A stretch of DNA of 64,000 bases, taken from assembly GCA_963970005.1 (NCBI GenBank), contig CAXAMN010021707.1:272607-336606 (forward strand), in the 5' to 3' direction. The number at the start of each line of letters is the position of its first letter. Within the stretch, counting starts at the first letter, position 1. Positions 62,954 through 64,000 of the stretch are shown here, one piece after another. Below the pieces are notes generated by a model, which was not told where the DNA came from, made no database searches, and saw nothing but the letters and a program-made list of their open reading frames with translations. Source of the stretch: Durusdinium trenchii. Its lineage: Eukaryota > Sar > Dinophyceae > Suessiales > Symbiodiniaceae. The position numbers and the translations under genes were made by a program.

Positions 62954-64000
62954 TTGAAAAGCATCCCATCCTAAGCAATGTGCTCTTGGAAACGCATATA
63001 GTGTAATTATATATATATGCAGTGGATGTGTTTGGTTAGACTATTAGAGGGTAGTTAAACTTCTTTAGCTGCAACTACCTTTGTAAGCCACACCAGGCAG
63101 ATCAGGGCCGAAAATGGCCCAAGGACAATGCGTTTCAGGTTTCCATGGATTTGTTGATGTGCCCTGCCGAACACGTGTTCTTTTCCCGACAAGATTTGCA
63201 CGGTAATCGACAAGATTTTCCATATACACGACAGAAACGAAATGTTATGTTTGACAAAGACTTGGTTGCTGTTATTTGTGGCACTGACCGCGACTGTTGA
63301 GGTTTCACCCGGTCTCACCGATGAATCATTTTTCAGTGATTTCTTTTGTCTTACACAGAAGCATCTAGATCAGTGGTTTCTTATGTCTTACACNNNNNNN
63401 NNNTGTCTTACACAGAAGCATCTAGATCAGTGGTTTCTTATGTCTTACACAGAAGCATCTAGATCAGTGGTTTCTTATGTCTTAAACAGAAGCATAACAA
63501 AATGTAACTAAATAGGTGTCACTTGCGTGGAAAGATAGCAATGCCGACGCCTGCTGATACACATGAGAAGCCAGCGGACGACAAAGAGGCTGAACCAAAC
63601 GAAGAACATCCTTAATTTAGTCTTGGACGTCGGGTAAAAACCCTGGATGTTGGTTCATTGTATGTGACATGGTTCAGGTGAAGTCTGCGGTTGAAGGAGA
63701 CCGCGCAACCATGGGCTCTGTCTCTGAGATGATGGACTGTGGGAGGGGCGGACAGATTTTCAATCTGCGGACAGATCACTGCGTTCAACTTGGTTTGATT
63801 TGAATCATGGGTGTCTGAGTGAGAATAATTTTCACCAGATATTGATGCACGCCTGGTCTCCAGACTCATTGGGCCGAAAGGTGGGCCGCTCTAGCTTCGT
63901 GATCGCAAGCTGTGGAAGAAATGTTGCCTTGCTGTGCATGACCTGGCAGACTTTCAGGTCAGAATCTCTCTAGCATGATGGATCAGAGTGGAGCCTACTT
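62954..64000. other. Right-end region without a supported gene
   Basis: An ATG at 63245 opens a frame starting MLCLTKTWLLLFVALTATVE that resembles a signal peptide, but it runs straight into the 37-bp tandem repeat. The minus-strand ORF at 63612-63869 has no support. Confidence 0.4.
63349..63485. repeat. 37-bp tandem repeat with an assembly gap
   Basis: Unit TGTCTTACACAGAAGCATCT then AGATCAGTGGTTTCTTA, about 3.5 visible copies nearly identical, interrupted by 10 N at 63394-63403. The copy number in the genome is therefore unknown. Confidence 0.9.

Noticed and set aside
63242..63511. Signal-peptide-like ORF (starts MLCLTKTWLLLFVALT)
   Set aside because: Runs into the 37-bp tandem repeat and the N gap; no supported continuation.

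Overview
The window looks like nuclear DNA of a dinoflagellate, most likely a Symbiodiniaceae-type (Suessiales) genome. Four things point that way. Remnants of the dinoflagellate spliced leader (3' end CATTTTGGCTCAAG) lie in the genomic DNA. A gene that can be tracked by its domain motifs has introns with GC, GA or GT 5' splice sites and mostly AG|G 3' sites. Nearly all credible coding sequence is on the + strand, and coding density is low with long introns. Triplet (CTG/CTA/CTACC) arrays and TA microsatellites are abundant. No rRNA, tRNA, CRISPR or bacterial operon structure was seen.

Left end (1-7558): two long intronless ORFs. The first is open at the window edge and carries a retroviral-type CCHC zinc knuckle. 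The second carries a complete Tpt1/KptA-type RNA 2'-phosphotransferase domain. They are separated by a 915-bp terminal-inverted-repeat (TIR) element (4230-5144) that supplies the stop codon of the first ORF and the ATG of the second. Removing 914 nt joins the two reading frames exactly, so this was, or functionally is, one polyprotein of at least about 2,200 residues. A second, expanded copy of the TIR element lies at 17360-19179.

Middle (about 8-45 kb): mostly intronic or intergenic sequence with many short + strand exons. Several neighbouring exons have compatible phases (22455-22716, 23176-23882, 39964-40575). One gene has tiny phase-1 exons coding a Pro/Gly/Met/Gln-rich segment. At 44170-45812 a 1.6-kb last exon encodes two fibronectin type III domains and a coiled coil. 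A spliced-leader relict at 42848-42865 precedes a GC-rich coding block.

Right part (45.8-64 kb): the clearest gene is a C5-cytosine DNA methyltransferase spread over 11 short exons (53582-61439), each carrying a recognisable motif in the right order. Two intronless same-strand genes sit inside its introns. One is the ribosome-biogenesis factor RRS1 (53851-54780). The other is a small ciliary-type protein (59364-59750) with a relict spliced leader just upstream, which marks it as a retroposed mRNA copy. The same introns hold tandem repeats and a hairpin element with about 70-bp inverted ends. Further + strand exons follow to about 62.95 kb.

Exon boundaries outside the methyltransferase are inferred only from splice signals, reading-frame quality and phase compatibility, and should be read as candidates.
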